A stretch of 64,000 nt of DNA from Pseudomonas sp. GD04091 (GCF_029836165.1 NZ_JAOEBG010000006.1:62001-126000); one strand, 5' to 3'. Numbered from the stretch's first letter, positions 37,576-46,832 are shown. Translations and numbers: made by a program. The notes: generated by a model not told the origin, from the sequence alone.

Positions 37576-38889
37576 TTACTCAGCGGCGGCAGGAGCCTGT
37601 GCTGGCTTTACAGCTTCTTCGTACGAGACCGACTTGTCGGTCACAGTCGCTTTCTGGAGGACAGTATCTACAACTTGTTCTTCCAGTACAACCGAACGGA
37701 CTTCGTTCAGCTGCTGGTCGTTCTTGTAGTACCAGGCGATGACCTGCTCAGGCTCTTGGTAAGCCGAGGCCATTTCCTCGATCATCTTGCGCACTTCGGC
37801 TTCGTCAGGCTTCAGCTCGAACTGCTTGACCACTTCGGCGACGATCAGGCCCAGCACCACGCGGCGCTTGGCTTGCTCTTCGAACAGCTCGGCCGGCAGC
37901 TGGTCAGGCTTGATGTTGCCACCGAACTGCTGAACGGCCTGCACGCGCAGACGGTTGACTTCGTTCTCCAGCAGCGCTTTCGGCACTTCGATCGGGTTGG
38001 CGGCCAGCAGACCATCCATGACCTGGTTCTTGACCTTGGTCTTGATGGCCTGGCGCAGCTCACGCTCCATGTTCTTGCGAACTTCGGCGCGGAAGCCTTC
38101 CAGGGTCGATTCCTTGATGCCGAACTGGGCGAAGAAGGCTTCGTTCAGCTCAGGCAGCACAGGGGCCGAGACGCTATTGACGGTGATGGTGAACTCGGCG
38201 GCCTTGCCGGCCAGCTCCAGGTTCTGATAGTCCTCGGGGAAGGTCACGTTGACCACACGCTCTTCACCGGCCTTGGCGCCCACCAGGCCTTCTTCGAAGC
38301 CCGGGATCATGCGGCCGGAACCCAGAACCAGCTGGGTGCCCTTGGCCGAACCACCGGCGAAGGCTTCACCGTCGATCTTGCCGACGAAATCGATGTTGAC
38401 CTGGTCGTCGTTCTGCGCGGCGCGCTCGACGGCCTCGAAACGGGTGTTCTGCTTGCGCAGGACTTCCAGCATGTTGTCCAGGTCGGCGTCGGCCACTTCG
38501 GCGCTCAGGCGCTCGACGGCGATCGAGTCGAAACCGGCAACGGTGAACTCAGGGAAGACTTCGAAGATGGCGACGAACTCGAGGTCCTTGCCCTTTTCGA
38601 ACGATTTTGGCTCGACGGCCGGAGCGCCAGCCGGGTTCAGCTTCTGCTCGACGATGGCTTCGTAGAAGGAAGCCTGGACCAGATCACCGAAGGCTTCCTG
38701 ACGGGCGTCAGCCTCGAAACGCTGGCGGATCACGCTCATTGGCACCTTGCCCGGACGGAAGCCGGCAACCTTGGCGCGCTTGGCAGTCTGCTGCAGACGC
38801 TTGTTGACTTCGTTCTCGACGCGCTCGGCCGGAACGGCGATGGTCATGCGGCGCTCGAGAGCGGAAGTGTTTTCAACAGAAACTTGCAT
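37576..38889 (-). CDS. tig: Trigger factor, ribosome-associated chaperone
   Basis: A 437-residue peptidyl-prolyl isomerase and chaperone at the ribosome exit tunnel. The ribosome-binding loop GFRPGKVP is at about residues 44-51, the FKBP domain covers about 150-245 ([25 protein letters not shown]), and a long helical C-terminal domain follows. ATG 38889 ([14 protein letters not shown]) is standard; the frame is open to 38949. It heads the tig-clpP-clpX-lon block. The 248 bp upstream contain its promoter region, which I did not resolve. Confidence 0.97.
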   Translation of the reverse strand: MQVSVENTSALERRMTIAVPAERVENEVNKRLQQTAKRAKVAGFRPGKVPMSVIRQRFEADARQEAFGDLVQASFYEAIVEQKLNPAGAPAVEPKSFEKGKDLEFVAIFEVFPEFTVAGFDSIAVERLSAEVADADLDNMLEVLRKQNTRFEAVERAAQNDDQVNIDFVGKIDGEAFAGGSAKGTQLVLGSGRMIPGFEEGLVGAKAGEERVVNVTFPEDYQNLELAGKAAEFTITVNSVSAPVLPELNEAFFAQFGIKESTLEGFRAEVRKNMERELRQAIKTKVKNQVMDGLLAANPIEVPKALLENEVNRLRVQAVQQFGGNIKPDQLPAELFEEQAKRRVVLGLIVAEVVKQFELKPDEAEVRKMIEEMASAYQEPEQVIAWYYKNDQQLNEVRSVVLEEQVVDTVLQKATVTDKSVSYEEAVKPAQAPAAAE

Positions 38890-39137
38890 GGATATTCCTC
38901 GTTGCACAGACGTTAGCCGGCGATAGCCCGACTCCAGAATCAAGGGCAAGCATTCTAGTGACTCAGGCCACAGAAGTCACCCCACCCGGACTGTCGGCCA
39001 ACCACACCGGTCGATTTCCTTGAAAGGCCCGCACGCCGTGGCGTCGAGCCTGCTTCAGCAGCGACCGCGCAGCCGCCTGGACGGCGCGCGATTGTAAAAC
39101 CTTGTCAAACAAACAACAGCCGGAAAGATCGCCCTTA

Positions 39138-39437
39138 TTACTGCCGGTCGATCTCGTTGAACTGGCAATATTCTTCCCAAGGCATGCCCAGCGCCTCGGC
39201 CACCTCGCGGTGCACCTCCAGGCGCATGACCCGCAACTGCTCCGGCGACTCGGCAATCAGTCGCAGCGCGTACTCCCAGGGCTCGATACCCTGCTCCAGC
39301 GCCGCATCCTCGAAAGCCCACTCGATCTGCTGAGCCTGCTCGCGGGCATCCAGCTCGCGGATCTCCTCGATCAATTGCGGATTGGCCTCGGCGAAACGCT
39401 GCAACGCCAGGACCTGGCGAGCTTCTTTTGCAATCAT
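39138..39437 (-). CDS. Small conserved hypothetical protein (DUF6388-like)
   Basis: A 99-residue acidic helical protein. The C-terminal half reads WEYALRLIAESPEQLRVMRL then EVAEALGMPWEEYCQFNE, which I associate, from memory and with low certainty, with a Pseudomonas DUF of about 100 residues. ATG 39437 is preceded by a GGGGGG-rich site; a longer start at 39479 is also possible. It lies between the tRNA operon and tig, on the same strand. No function can be given. Confidence 0.65.
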   Translation of the reverse strand: MIAKEARQVLALQRFAEANPQLIEEIRELDAREQAQQIEWAFEDAALEQGIEPWEYALRLIAESPEQLRVMRLEVHREVAEALGMPWEEYCQFNEIDRQ

Positions 39438-39545
39438 CTGCGCTACCCCCCCTGCCAGCCTGCTCGGCCGGGCGTTCAAACGGCTGAAATCTATCAGCTT
39501 TTATCACATCACCACCAGTGTCCGCCGATACCGGACACCAGAAAC

Positions 39546-39580
39546 GAAAAAGGCGCCCGGTCATACGACCCGGGCGCCTT
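39546..39580 (-). terminator. Intrinsic terminator of the tRNA operon
   Basis: On the minus strand AAGGCGCCCGG, 9-nt loop, CCGGGCGCCTT then TTTCG; 11-bp perfect stem, 9 bp beyond the last tRNA. Confidence 0.92.
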
Positions 39581-39588
39581 CTGAAATA

Positions 39589-39664
39589 TGGGGTGGACGA
39601 TGGGAATCGAACCCACGACAACTGGAATCACAATCCAGCGCTCTACCAACTGAGCTACGCCCAC
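39589..39664 (-). tRNA. tRNA-His (GTG), copy 2
   Basis: 76 nt including encoded CCA. Acceptor GTGGGCG pairs with CGTCCAC; the anticodon loop is TTGTGAT with GTG; the T-loop is GGTTCGATTCC. The base before position 1 is G and the discriminator is C, the G-1:C73 pair required by histidyl-tRNA synthetase. It is identical to the copy at 39842. Confidence 0.98.
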
Positions 39665-39700
39665 CATAATGCAGTGTTGCGGTACAGCCTTACAGAAACA

Positions 39701-39785
39701 TGGTGCGGACGAAGAGACTCGAACTCTTACAGCTTGCGCCGCTGGAACCTAAATCCAGTGTGTCTACCAATTTCACCACGTCCGC
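39701..39785 (-). tRNA. tRNA-Leu (TAG)
   Basis: 85 nt with a long variable arm, class II. Acceptor GCGGACG pairs with CGTCCGC, the anticodon loop is TTTAGGT, and CCA is encoded. Confidence 0.97.
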
Positions 39786-39803
39786 ATGAAACTCAAAAAC
39801 AAA

Positions 39804-39831
39804 GGCGCCAGATCATCAAATCGAGGCGCCT
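39804..39831 (-). terminator. Degenerate hairpin between tRNA-His copy 1 and tRNA-Leu
   Basis: AGGCGCC and GGCGCCT with a 15-nt loop, placed relative to tRNA-His copy 1 as the real terminator is to copy 2. It looks like a decayed duplicate. Confidence 0.5.
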
Positions 39832-39841
39832 CTGCAGAATC

Positions 39842-39917
39842 TGGGGTGGACGATGGGAATCGAACCCACGACAACTGGAATCACAATCCAGCGCTCTACC
39901 AACTGAGCTACGCCCAC
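39842..39917 (-). tRNA. tRNA-His (GTG), copy 1
   Basis: 76 nt, same sequence as the copy at 39589; anticodon GTG, G-1 present, CCA encoded. Second in the Arg-His-Leu-His operon. Confidence 0.98.
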
Positions 39918-39951
39918 CATATTGCGGTACCACTTACTTGCCCAGGCCTAA

Positions 39952-40028
39952 TGGCGCACCCGGCAGGACTCGAACCTGCGACCATCCGCTTAGAAGGCGG
40001 ATGCTCTATCCAGCTGAGCTACGGGCGC
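39952..40028 (-). tRNA. tRNA-Arg (TCT)
   Basis: 77 nt. Acceptor GCGCCCG pairs with CGGGTGC, the anticodon loop is CTTCTAA giving TCT (reads AGA/AGG), and CCA is encoded. First gene of the tRNA operon, about 80 nt after the predicted transcription start. Confidence 0.98.
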
Positions 40029-40113
40029 TTAAGCTTCCAGCCTGACTGAACGAACCGCTCATTCTGCCCGACTTTGCCAACCCGTGCCAGGCAGCGCCCG
40101 ACAAGTGCGGCGA

Positions 40114-40142
40114 ATCTTATAGTCGGCCCTGCGGGGCGTCAA
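40114..40142 (-). promoter_or_regulatory. Predicted promoter of the tRNA operon
   Basis: Minus strand TTGACG (40142-40137), 17-bp spacer, TAAGAT (40119-40114), followed by a GC-rich discriminator TCGCCGC, the mark of stringently controlled stable-RNA promoters. Confidence 0.75.
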
Positions 40143-40277
40143 CACCTTTCTCTAAAAAATTTAAATTATTGAAGGGGTTAGGGGATTTGCCCGACCACGC
40201 GCCTTTGCCCTTGCGCCGTGTCGTGCGAGAATGCGCGCTTCTTATATGTTCCCTTCTCGATGGTTAATCACGCGTCT

Positions 40278-41132
40278 ATGACTGCACACCTTATCGATGG
40301 CAAGGCGATCGCCGCCAACCTGCGCCAGCAGATCGCCCAACGTGTCGCGGAGCGCCGCCAGCAAGGCCTGCGCACCCCCGGCCTGGCGGTGATCCTGGTC
40401 GGCACCGACCCCGCCTCCCAAGTCTATGTCTCGCACAAGCGCAAGGACTGCGAAGAGGTCGGCTTCATCTCCCAGGCTTTCGACCTGCCCAGCGATACCA
40501 CGCAGCAAGCCCTGACCGACCTGATCGATCGTCTCAACGATGACCCAGCCGTCGATGGCATCCTCCTGCAGCTGCCGCTGCCAGAACACCTGGACGCCTC
40601 GCTGCTGCTCGAGCGCATCCGCCCGGACAAGGACGTCGATGGTTTCCACCCGTACAACATCGGCCGCCTGGCGCAACGCATCCCGCTGCTGCGCCCGTGC
40701 ACGCCCAAAGGCATCATGACCCTGCTGGAAAGCACCGGCCAGGATCTGTACGGCATGAACGCCGTCATCGTCGGCGCCTCCAACATCGTTGGCCGCCCCA
40801 TGGCCATGGAACTGCTGCTGGCCGGCTGCACCGTCACCGTCTGCCACCGATTCACCAAGGACCTGGCCGGCCATGTCGGCCGCGCCGACCTGGTGGTCGT
40901 GGCCGCCGGCAAGCCTGGCCTGGTCAAGGGTGAGTGGATCAAGGAAGGCGCCATCGTCATCGACGTCGGCATCAATCGCCAGGACGACGGCAAGCTGGTC
41001 GGCGACGTGATCTACGAGACCGCCCTGCCCCGCGCCGGCTGGATCACCCCGGTACCGGGCGGCGTCGGCCCGATGACCCGCGCCTGCCTGCTGGAGAACA
41101 CCCTGTATGCAGCTGAAGAGCTGCATAAGTAG
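40278..41132 (+). CDS. folD: Bifunctional methylenetetrahydrofolate dehydrogenase/cyclohydrolase
   Basis: Interconverts 5,10-methylene-, methenyl- and 10-formyl-tetrahydrofolate, using NADP+. Its 284 residues match FolD. The catalytic lysine lies in [14 protein letters not shown], the folate site in [14 protein letters not shown], the NADP-binding site in [18 protein letters not shown], and the C-terminal [10 protein letters not shown] is exact. ATG 40278 gives the family start [15 protein letters not shown]; an in-frame ATG at 40260 cannot be excluded. It is divergent from the tRNA operon and ended by an intrinsic terminator. Confidence 0.96.
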   Translation: MTAHLIDGKAIAANLRQQIAQRVAERRQQGLRTPGLAVILVGTDPASQVYVSHKRKDCEEVGFISQAFDLPSDTTQQALTDLIDRLNDDPAVDGILLQLPLPEHLDASLLLERIRPDKDVDGFHPYNIGRLAQRIPLLRPCTPKGIMTLLESTGQDLYGMNAVIVGASNIVGRPMAMELLLAGCTVTVCHRFTKDLAGHVGRADLVVVAAGKPGLVKGEWIKEGAIVIDVGINRQDDGKLVGDVIYETALPRAGWITPVPGGVGPMTRACLLENTLYAAEELHK

Positions 41133-41151
41133 GTTGTTCCGGCCATGACGC

Positions 41152-41177
41152 AACGGCGCCTTTCGAGGCGCCGTTTT
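41152..41177 (+). terminator. folD intrinsic terminator
   Basis: AACGGCGCC, TTTCGA loop, GGCGCCGTT then TT. Confidence 0.88.
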
Positions 41178-41342
41178 CGTTTGCGCACTTCATCCTCGTG
41201 GGAGCGAGCACGACGTCAGCCGATTCAGCTGCCAACCAAGCCATTTCAGCTGGACCGGCTGCCCACCCCTCGCGCTTCAGCCGGGATTACTTCCCGATCC
41301 CTTCGACAATGGACACACAGCCCACCCGTGGATGCGTGCCCA

Positions 41343-42260
41343 ATGCAAACAACAAATACCGTCCTCATGATTCGCCCGGCGCGGTTCGCCTTCAACCCGG
41401 ACACCGCCGTCAACAACCGCTTCCAGCAGCTCCCAACGAACCCTCAGGCCGCCAGCGAAAAGGCCCTGGAAGAATTCGACGATTATGTCCAGACCCTGCG
41501 CCAGCATGGTGTCGATGTGCTGGTCGTGCAGGACACCCCCGAACCTCATACCCCCGACTCGATCTTCCCCAACAACTGGTGGAGCAGCCACGCCGACGGC
41601 AGCCTGGTGCTCTACCCGATGGAAGGCGAGAACCGGCGCCTGGAACGCGACAAGGGCGTGCTGCGCGTACTGGAAGAGCGCTTCGCCATCCAGCGCACCA
41701 TCGATCTGAGCCCACTGGAACAGCAGAATCTGTTCCTCGAAGGCACCGGCAGCATGGTCCTGGACCGCGAGCACCGCATCAGCTACGCCTGCCACTCCGA
41801 CCGCACCCATGAACGCGCCCTGCACCAGTTCGCCGAGCGTCTGGACTACCGCCTGTGCCTGTTCCACGCCGTGGACCGCCAGCAGGCGCCGATCTACCAC
41901 AGCAACGTGATGATGAACATCGGTCGCCAGCTCGCCGTGGCCTGTCTCGACGCCCTTCCCCACAGCGATGAGCGCCGCGCCCTGGAGCATTCGCTGCGCG
42001 ACACCGACAAGCAGGTGCTGGCGCTGAACTTCGATCAGCTGGAGAACTTCGCCGGCAACATGCTCGAAGTCCACGACCGCGAGGGCCGCTCGCTGCTGGT
42101 GATGTCGCGCAGCGCCTGGCGCTCGCTCGACGCCGGCCAGCGCCGACAGGTCGAGCGACACAGCCATCCGCTGGTGGTGAACATCGACCACATCGAACGC
42201 ATCGGCGGCGGCAGCGCGCGCTGCATGCTCGCCGAGATCCACCTGCCCTCGCGCCACTGA
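41343..42260 (+). CDS. ctlX: Citrulline-hydrolysing enzyme of the amidinotransferase fold (CtlX family)
   Basis: A 305-residue member of the guanidino-group-modifying superfamily. CtlX proteins hydrolyse citrulline to ornithine, CO2 and ammonia. Catalytic features: IFPNNWWSSHADG with the substrate-binding Asp/Asn, FLEGTGSMVLDREHR with the acidic pair, and the C-terminal nucleophile cysteine in GGGSARCMLAEIHLP. The ATG at 41343 is used; the open frame runs back to 41145 through the folD terminator. It is followed 23 bp later by an ornithine cyclodeaminase gene that would use its product. Arginine deiminase or dimethylargininase are the alternatives, less favoured by the wording and context. 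Confidence 0.85.
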   Translation: MQTTNTVLMIRPARFAFNPDTAVNNRFQQLPTNPQAASEKALEEFDDYVQTLRQHGVDVLVVQDTPEPHTPDSIFPNNWWSSHADGSLVLYPMEGENRRLERDKGVLRVLEERFAIQRTIDLSPLEQQNLFLEGTGSMVLDREHRISYACHSDRTHERALHQFAERLDYRLCLFHAVDRQQAPIYHSNVMMNIGRQLAVACLDALPHSDERRALEHSLRDTDKQVLALNFDQLENFAGNMLEVHDREGRSLLVMSRSAWRSLDAGQRRQVERHSHPLVVNIDHIERIGGGSARCMLAEIHLPSRH

Positions 42261-42283
42261 CTTGAATGAAAAGGAGCATCACC

Positions 42284-43330
42284 ATGACCCGCTACATCGA
42301 CGTGCAGGACCTCGCCCACCTGGTCAACCGCAAGGGCCTGCCGAGCTGCCTGGCCGAGATGGCCGACTACATCCGCCAGGACTACCTGCGCTGGCACGAC
42401 TTCGAGAAGTGCGCGCGCCTGGCCAACCATTCGCCGGACGGGGTGATCGAGCTGATGCCGGTGTCCGACGCCAACCTGTATGCCTTCAAGTACGTCAACG
42501 GTCACCCGAAGAACACCCACGATGGCCTGCTCACGGTGATGGCCTTCGGTGCCCTCGGCGACGTGGACACCGGCGCCCCGGTATTGCTCAGCGAAATGAC
42601 CCTGACCACCGCCATCCGTACCGCCGCCACCTCGGCCCTGGCCGCGCGCTACCTGGCGCGCCCTGAAAGCAAGCGCATGGCGCTGATCGGCAACGGCTCG
42701 CAGAGCGAGTTCCAGGCCATCGCCTTCCACACGATGCTGGGCATCGACGAGATCCGCCTGTTCGACATCGACCGCGCGGCGAGCGAGAAACTGGCAGCCA
42801 ACCTCGCCGGCTATCCGCAGCTGAGGCTGATCATCGCTTCCAGCGTGGCCGAGGCGGTGCGTGGCGCCGACATCGTCACCACGGTCACCGCCGACAAGGC
42901 CTACGCCACCATCCTCACCCCGGAGATGATCGAGCCGGGCATGCACCTCAATGCCGTCGGCGGCGACTGCCCGGGCAAGACCGAGCTGCACCGCGACATC
43001 GTCGAGCGCGCTCGGGTGATCGTCGAGTACGAGCCGCAAAGCCGTATCGAGGGAGAAATCCAGCAGATGCCGGCCGACTCGCCGACCACCGAGTTCTGGC
43101 AGGTGGTCGAGGGGATCGCGCCGGGGCGCGAGCATGCCGTGCAGGTGACACTGTTCGACTCGGTCGGCTTCGCCCTGGAGGACTACTCGGCGCTGCGCTA
43201 TGTGCTGGATGTGGCCAGGGCGCTGGACATCGGGCATGACATCGCGCTGGTGCCGGAGCTGAAGAATCCGAAGGATCTGTTTGCCTTGCTGCAGCCAAAA
43301 GCAGTTGCGCACAAGGCCTGCGCCGCCTGA
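42284..43330 (+). CDS. ocd: Ornithine cyclodeaminase
   Basis: A 348-residue NAD+-dependent enzyme of the OCD/mu-crystallin family that turns L-ornithine into L-proline and ammonia. The Rossmann motif ALIGNGSQSEFQAIAF is at about residue 135, with DIVTTVTADKAYATIL and LNAVGGDCPGKTEL, in which the catalytic aspartate lies. An AAGGAG site 8 nt before ATG 42284 sets the start. The gap of 23 bp to ctlX marks an operon. The length and the GGDCPGK wording favour true OCD over alanine dehydrogenase-type relatives. Confidence 0.88.
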   Translation: MTRYIDVQDLAHLVNRKGLPSCLAEMADYIRQDYLRWHDFEKCARLANHSPDGVIELMPVSDANLYAFKYVNGHPKNTHDGLLTVMAFGALGDVDTGAPVLLSEMTLTTAIRTAATSALAARYLARPESKRMALIGNGSQSEFQAIAFHTMLGIDEIRLFDIDRAASEKLAANLAGYPQLRLIIASSVAEAVRGADIVTTVTADKAYATILTPEMIEPGMHLNAVGGDCPGKTELHRDIVERARVIVEYEPQSRIEGEIQQMPADSPTTEFWQVVEGIAPGREHAVQVTLFDSVGFALEDYSALRYVLDVARALDIGHDIALVPELKNPKDLFALLQPKAVAHKACAA

Positions 43331-43345
43331 CCTGCCATGCCCCCG

Positions 43346-43460
43346 TGTAGGAGCGGCCTTGTGTCGCGAAAGGGCTGCGCAGCGGCCCCGGCAATCTGTG
43401 CGTCGATGATGAATCCTGGGGCCGCTGCGCGGCCCTTTCGGACACAAGGCCGCTCCTACA
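43346..43460. repeat. Inverted REP pair after ocd
   Basis: Outer arms 43346-43365 and 43441-43460 are exact reverse complements (TGTAGGAGCGGCCTTGTGTC). The inner stems are slightly eroded because the right copy lacks a CG dinucleotide. Same subtype as at 7923. Confidence 0.9.
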
Positions 43461-43547
43461 GGGCCTCGCGCAAACCACGACCGACAGCTCGACCTGGACA
43501 GCGCCGATGACAGAAACCGCTGTCGCACTTGCATAAATCTTTGTCGG

Positions 43548-43593
43548 AACAGCCGATTCGGCTGCACGGAGGATCCTAACAGCCGAATCCGGC
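43548..43593. promoter_or_regulatory. Candidate operator pair upstream of the amino-acid ABC transporter
   Basis: CAGCCGATTCGGCTG (43550-43564) is a perfect 7+1+7 dyad, and AACAGCCGAATCCGGC (43578-43593) repeats the left part exactly 30 bp later, close to three helical turns. It lies 130-180 bp before the binding-protein gene. A Lrp-family regulator is encoded at the end of this cluster and is the likely binder; this is inference. Confidence 0.5.
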
Positions 43594-43725
43594 AGCCCAC
43601 GCGCGGGCAAACGACACAAAAAACCTGTCTATCTCGCGCATCCTGAGCCCGACCCATGAGTCACCCACGGACCTACACGCGGTAATCGCCCTACTACCAA
43701 TAACAACACCCAGGGACCCCAGACC

Positions 43726-44508
43726 ATGCTCTCCATGCGAAAACGCCTCGGCGTGCTGCTGTTCTCGCTATGCACCACCACCATCGCCCAGGCCCGGGAG
43801 TGGACCGAAATCCGCTTCGGCGTCTTCCCCGAATATCCCCCCTTCGAATCCGTCGCCGCCGATGGCAGCCTGCAGGGCTTCGACATCGACCTGGGCAATG
43901 CCATCTGCGCCAAGCTGCAGGTCAAGTGCACCTGGGTGCACAACGAGTTCGACGGCATGATTCCGGCCCTGCGCGCCCGCAAGTTCGACGCCATCATGTC
44001 GTCCATGGCCGTCACCCCGGCACGCCTGAAGCAGATCGACTTCACCGACCGCCTGTTCCTCAGCCCCACCTCGGTGATCGTGCGCAAGTCGGCCGATTTC
44101 GGCGACACCCTCGAATCGCTCAAGGGCAAGCAGGTCGGCGTGCTCCAAGGCTCGCTGCAGGAGGCCTACGCCCGCGCCGTGCTGGCGCCGCTGGGCGCCC
44201 AGGTCAAGGCCTACCAGGGCCAGGACCAGAACTACGCCGACCTGATGAATGGCCGTCTTGACGCCACCGTCACCGACAAGCTCGAAGCCCAGCTGAACTT
44301 CCTCTCCAAGCCCGAGGGCGCCGACTTCAGGAGCGGCCCGGCGATCAAGGACCCGACCCTGCCGCTGGACATCGCCATGGGCCTGCGCAAGACCGACCCC
44401 GAGCTCAAGGCCCTGCTCGACAAGGGCATCGCCATGATCCACGCCGACGGCACCTACGCCGAGATCCAGAAGAAGTACGTCGGCGACCTGGACATCTACA
44501 ACGAGTGA
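43726..44508 (+). CDS. Amino-acid ABC transporter substrate-binding protein (HisJ/ArgT-like)
   Basis: A 260-residue periplasmic binding protein. The signal peptide covers about residues 1-23 and ends in AQA. The mature domain has the polar-amino-acid-binding signature FGVFPEYPPFESVAADGSLQ followed by GFDIDLGNAICAKL, and FDAIMSSMAVTPARLKQIDF. These residues resemble the basic-amino-acid group (Lys, Arg, His, ornithine). Position next to ctlX and ocd suggests citrulline or ornithine as ligand. Two ATGs are possible (43726, 43735). Confidence 0.9.
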   Translation: MLSMRKRLGVLLFSLCTTTIAQAREWTEIRFGVFPEYPPFESVAADGSLQGFDIDLGNAICAKLQVKCTWVHNEFDGMIPALRARKFDAIMSSMAVTPARLKQIDFTDRLFLSPTSVIVRKSADFGDTLESLKGKQVGVLQGSLQEAYARAVLAPLGAQVKAYQGQDQNYADLMNGRLDATVTDKLEAQLNFLSKPEGADFRSGPAIKDPTLPLDIAMGLRKTDPELKALLDKGIAMIHADGTYAEIQKKYVGDLDIYNE

Positions 44509-44529
44509 CCCGACGGGCCGCCCGCCTCC

Positions 44530-44554
44530 CTGTGGGAGCGGGCTGGCCCCGCGA
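44530..44554. repeat. Single REP half-element
   Basis: CTGTGGGAGCGGGCTGGCCCCGCGA: one arm of the GCGGGC-type REP with an eroded core, between the binding-protein and first permease genes. Confidence 0.7.
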
Positions 44555-44578
44555 TAGCCTCCCCCCGAGATCCCTCCC

Positions 44579-45286
44579 ATGCACGATTTCCTCACGAACG
44601 GCCTGCAAGGCTTCGGCCCGCTGCTGGCCCAGGGCACCTGGATGACCCTCAAGCTGGCCTTGCTGTCGCTGGCACTGAGCCTGACGCTCGGCCTGATCGG
44701 CGCCAGCGCCAAGCTGTCGCGATCGAGGCTGCTGCGCATCCCGGCCACCCTCTACACCACGCTGATCCGCAGCGTCCCCGACCTGGTGCTGATCCTGCTG
44801 ATCTTCTACAGCATGCAGATCTGGCTCAACGACCTGACCGAGGCGCTGGGCTGGGATTATATCGAGATCGATCCGTTCGGCGCCGGGGTCATCACCCTGG
44901 GTTTCATCTACGGCGCGTACTTCACCGAGAACTTTCGTGGCGCGATCCTCAGCGTGCCCAGCGGCCAGCTGGAGGCCGCAACGGCCTATGGCCTGAGCCG
45001 GGCGCAGCGGTTCCGGCTGGTCCTGTTCCCGCAGCTGATGCGCTTTGCCCTGCCGGGCCTGGGCAACAACTGGCTGGTGCTGCTCAAGTCCACCGCGCTG
45101 GTGTCGATCATCGGCCTGGCCGACCTGGTCAAGGCCGCGCAGAACGCAGGCAAGACCACCAACGACGTGCTGTTCTTCCTGTGCCTGGCGGGCCTGGTCT
45201 ACCTGCTCATCACCACCCTGTCCAACCGCCTGCTCAAGCACCTTGAACGGCGCTACACCATCGGCATCAAGGAGCTGGCGCGATGA
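44579..45286 (+). CDS. Amino-acid ABC transporter permease (HisQ-like)
   Basis: A 235-residue inner-membrane permease. It contains the polar amino-acid permease region LIRSVPDLVLILLIFY and the cytoplasmic ATPase-docking loop EAATAYGLSRAQRFRLVLFP (the EAA motif). It starts LTNGLQGFGPLLAQGTWMTL after MHDF. It overlaps the next permease gene by 4 bp and comes 70 bp after the binding protein, with a REP half in the gap. Confidence 0.93.
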   Translation: MHDFLTNGLQGFGPLLAQGTWMTLKLALLSLALSLTLGLIGASAKLSRSRLLRIPATLYTTLIRSVPDLVLILLIFYSMQIWLNDLTEALGWDYIEIDPFGAGVITLGFIYGAYFTENFRGAILSVPSGQLEAATAYGLSRAQRFRLVLFPQLMRFALPGLGNNWLVLLKSTALVSIIGLADLVKAAQNAGKTTNDVLFFLCLAGLVYLLITTLSNRLLKHLERRYTIGIKELAR

Positions 45287-45996
45287 TCGAACTCCTTCAG
45301 CAATACGGGCTGGCCTACCTGTACCACGATGGCGCCGGGCTGTCGGGCCTGGCCATGACCCTGTGGCTGTTCCTGGTGAGCATGGTGCTCGGTTTCGCCC
45401 TGGCGCTGCCGCTGGCCCTGGCCCGCAGCTCGCGCCACGCCTGGCTGCGCCTGCCGGTGCAGCTGTACACCTTCGTGTTCCGTGGCACGCCGCTCTATAT
45501 CCAGTTGCTGATCTGCTACACCGGGCTCTACAGCCTTCAAGTGGTGCGCGAGCATGCCCTGCTCGACCAGTTCCTGCGCAACGCGCTGAACTGCACCCTG
45601 CTGGCGTTCGTGCTCAACACCTGCGCCTACACCGTGGAGATCTTCGCCGGGGCCATCCGCAACCTGCCCGCCGGCGAGCTGGAGGCGGCCCAGGCCTACG
45701 GACTGCGCGGCTGGAAACTCAACCTGTTCCTGGTGCTGCCGGCCGCGCTGCGCCGTTCGCTGCCGGCCTACAGCAACGAACTGATCCTGATGCTGCACGC
45801 CACTTCGCTGGCCTTCACCGCCACCGTCGCCGACATCCTCAAGGTGGCCCGCGACGCCAACGCCGCGACCTTCCTGACCTTCCAGGCCTTCGGTGTGGCC
45901 GCCCTGCTGTACATGCTGCTGTCCTTCGCCCTGGTCGGCCTGTTCCGCGTGGCCGAGCGTCGCTGGATGCGCTTCCTTGACCCTGTACGAGGCTGA
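45283..45996 (+). CDS. Amino-acid ABC transporter permease (HisM-like)
   Basis: A 237-residue permease partner of the preceding gene, with the same EAA-type loop (EAAQAYGLRGWKLNLFLVLP) and several membrane segments (GLAMTLWLFLVSMVLGFALA, YTFVFRGTPLYIQLLIC). It starts at an ATGA overlap with the first permease, which indicates translational coupling. The two probably form a heterodimer as HisQ/HisM do. Confidence 0.93.
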   Translation: MIELLQQYGLAYLYHDGAGLSGLAMTLWLFLVSMVLGFALALPLALARSSRHAWLRLPVQLYTFVFRGTPLYIQLLICYTGLYSLQVVREHALLDQFLRNALNCTLLAFVLNTCAYTVEIFAGAIRNLPAGELEAAQAYGLRGWKLNLFLVLPAALRRSLPAYSNELILMLHATSLAFTATVADILKVARDANAATFLTFQAFGVAALLYMLLSFALVGLFRVAERRWMRFLDPVRG

Positions 45997-46000
45997 ACGA

Positions 46001-46819
46001 ATGAACGCTACCGCATTGCCACTCAACACCTTCGAACAGGCCCCGACAGCGCACGCCCACGTCGGCGCCATCAAGCTCAGCGTCGACGGGCTGCACAAGC
46101 ACTATGGCGAGCACCAGGTGCTCAAGGGCGTCTCGCTGCACGCGCGCAAGGGCGATGTGATCAGCCTGATCGGCGCCAGCGGCTCGGGCAAGAGCACCTT
46201 CCTGCGCTGCATCAACTTCCTCGAGCAGCCCAACGCCGGCAGCATCACCCTCGACGGCCAGACCCTGGAGATCCACCCCGGCACCCGCACCCCACCACCG
46301 GCCCAGCTGCAGAACCTGCGCACACGCCTGGCCATGGTGTTCCAGCATTTCAACCTGTGGAGCCACCTGACGGTGCTGGAGAACATCTGCCTGGCGCCGC
46401 GCAAGGTGCTGGGGGTCAGCGCCGGCGAAGCCGAGGCCAGGGCGCGCAAGTACCTGGACAAGGTCGGCCTGCCGGCACGCGCCGCCGAGCAGTACCCGGC
46501 GTTCCTCTCCGGCGGCCAGCAACAGCGCGTGGCCATCGCCCGGGCGCTGGCCATGGAACCGGAGATCATCCTGTTCGACGAACCCACCTCGGCACTGGAC
46601 CCTGAGCTGGTCGGCGAAGTGCTCAAGGTGATACAGACGCTTGCCGAGGAAGGACGTACCATGCTCATGGTCACCCACGAAATGGGATTCGCCCGCCAGG
46701 TCTCGAGCCAGGTGCTGTTCCTGCACCAGGGCCTGGTCGAGGAGCACGGTAGCGCCGAGATCCTCGACCAGCCACAGAGCGAGCGCCTGCGGCAGTTCCT
46801 CTCCAACCGCCTCAAGTGA
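46001..46819 (+). CDS. Amino-acid ABC transporter ATP-binding protein (HisP-like)
   Basis: A 272-residue ATPase. Walker A is IGASGSGKSTFLRCINFLEQ, the signature is LSGGQQQRVAIARALA, Walker B is IILFDEPTSALDPELVG and the switch histidine is in MLMVTHEMGFAR. The insertion after the Walker A region (LEIHPGTRTPPPAQLQNLR) is typical of the HisP/ArtP group for basic amino acids. It starts 4 bp after the second permease stop. Confidence 0.94.
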   Translation: MNATALPLNTFEQAPTAHAHVGAIKLSVDGLHKHYGEHQVLKGVSLHARKGDVISLIGASGSGKSTFLRCINFLEQPNAGSITLDGQTLEIHPGTRTPPPAQLQNLRTRLAMVFQHFNLWSHLTVLENICLAPRKVLGVSAGEAEARARKYLDKVGLPARAAEQYPAFLSGGQQQRVAIARALAMEPEIILFDEPTSALDPELVGEVLKVIQTLAEEGRTMLMVTHEMGFARQVSSQVLFLHQGLVEEHGSAEILDQPQSERLRQFLSNRLK

Positions 46820-46832
46820 AGTCACGCCGCAT

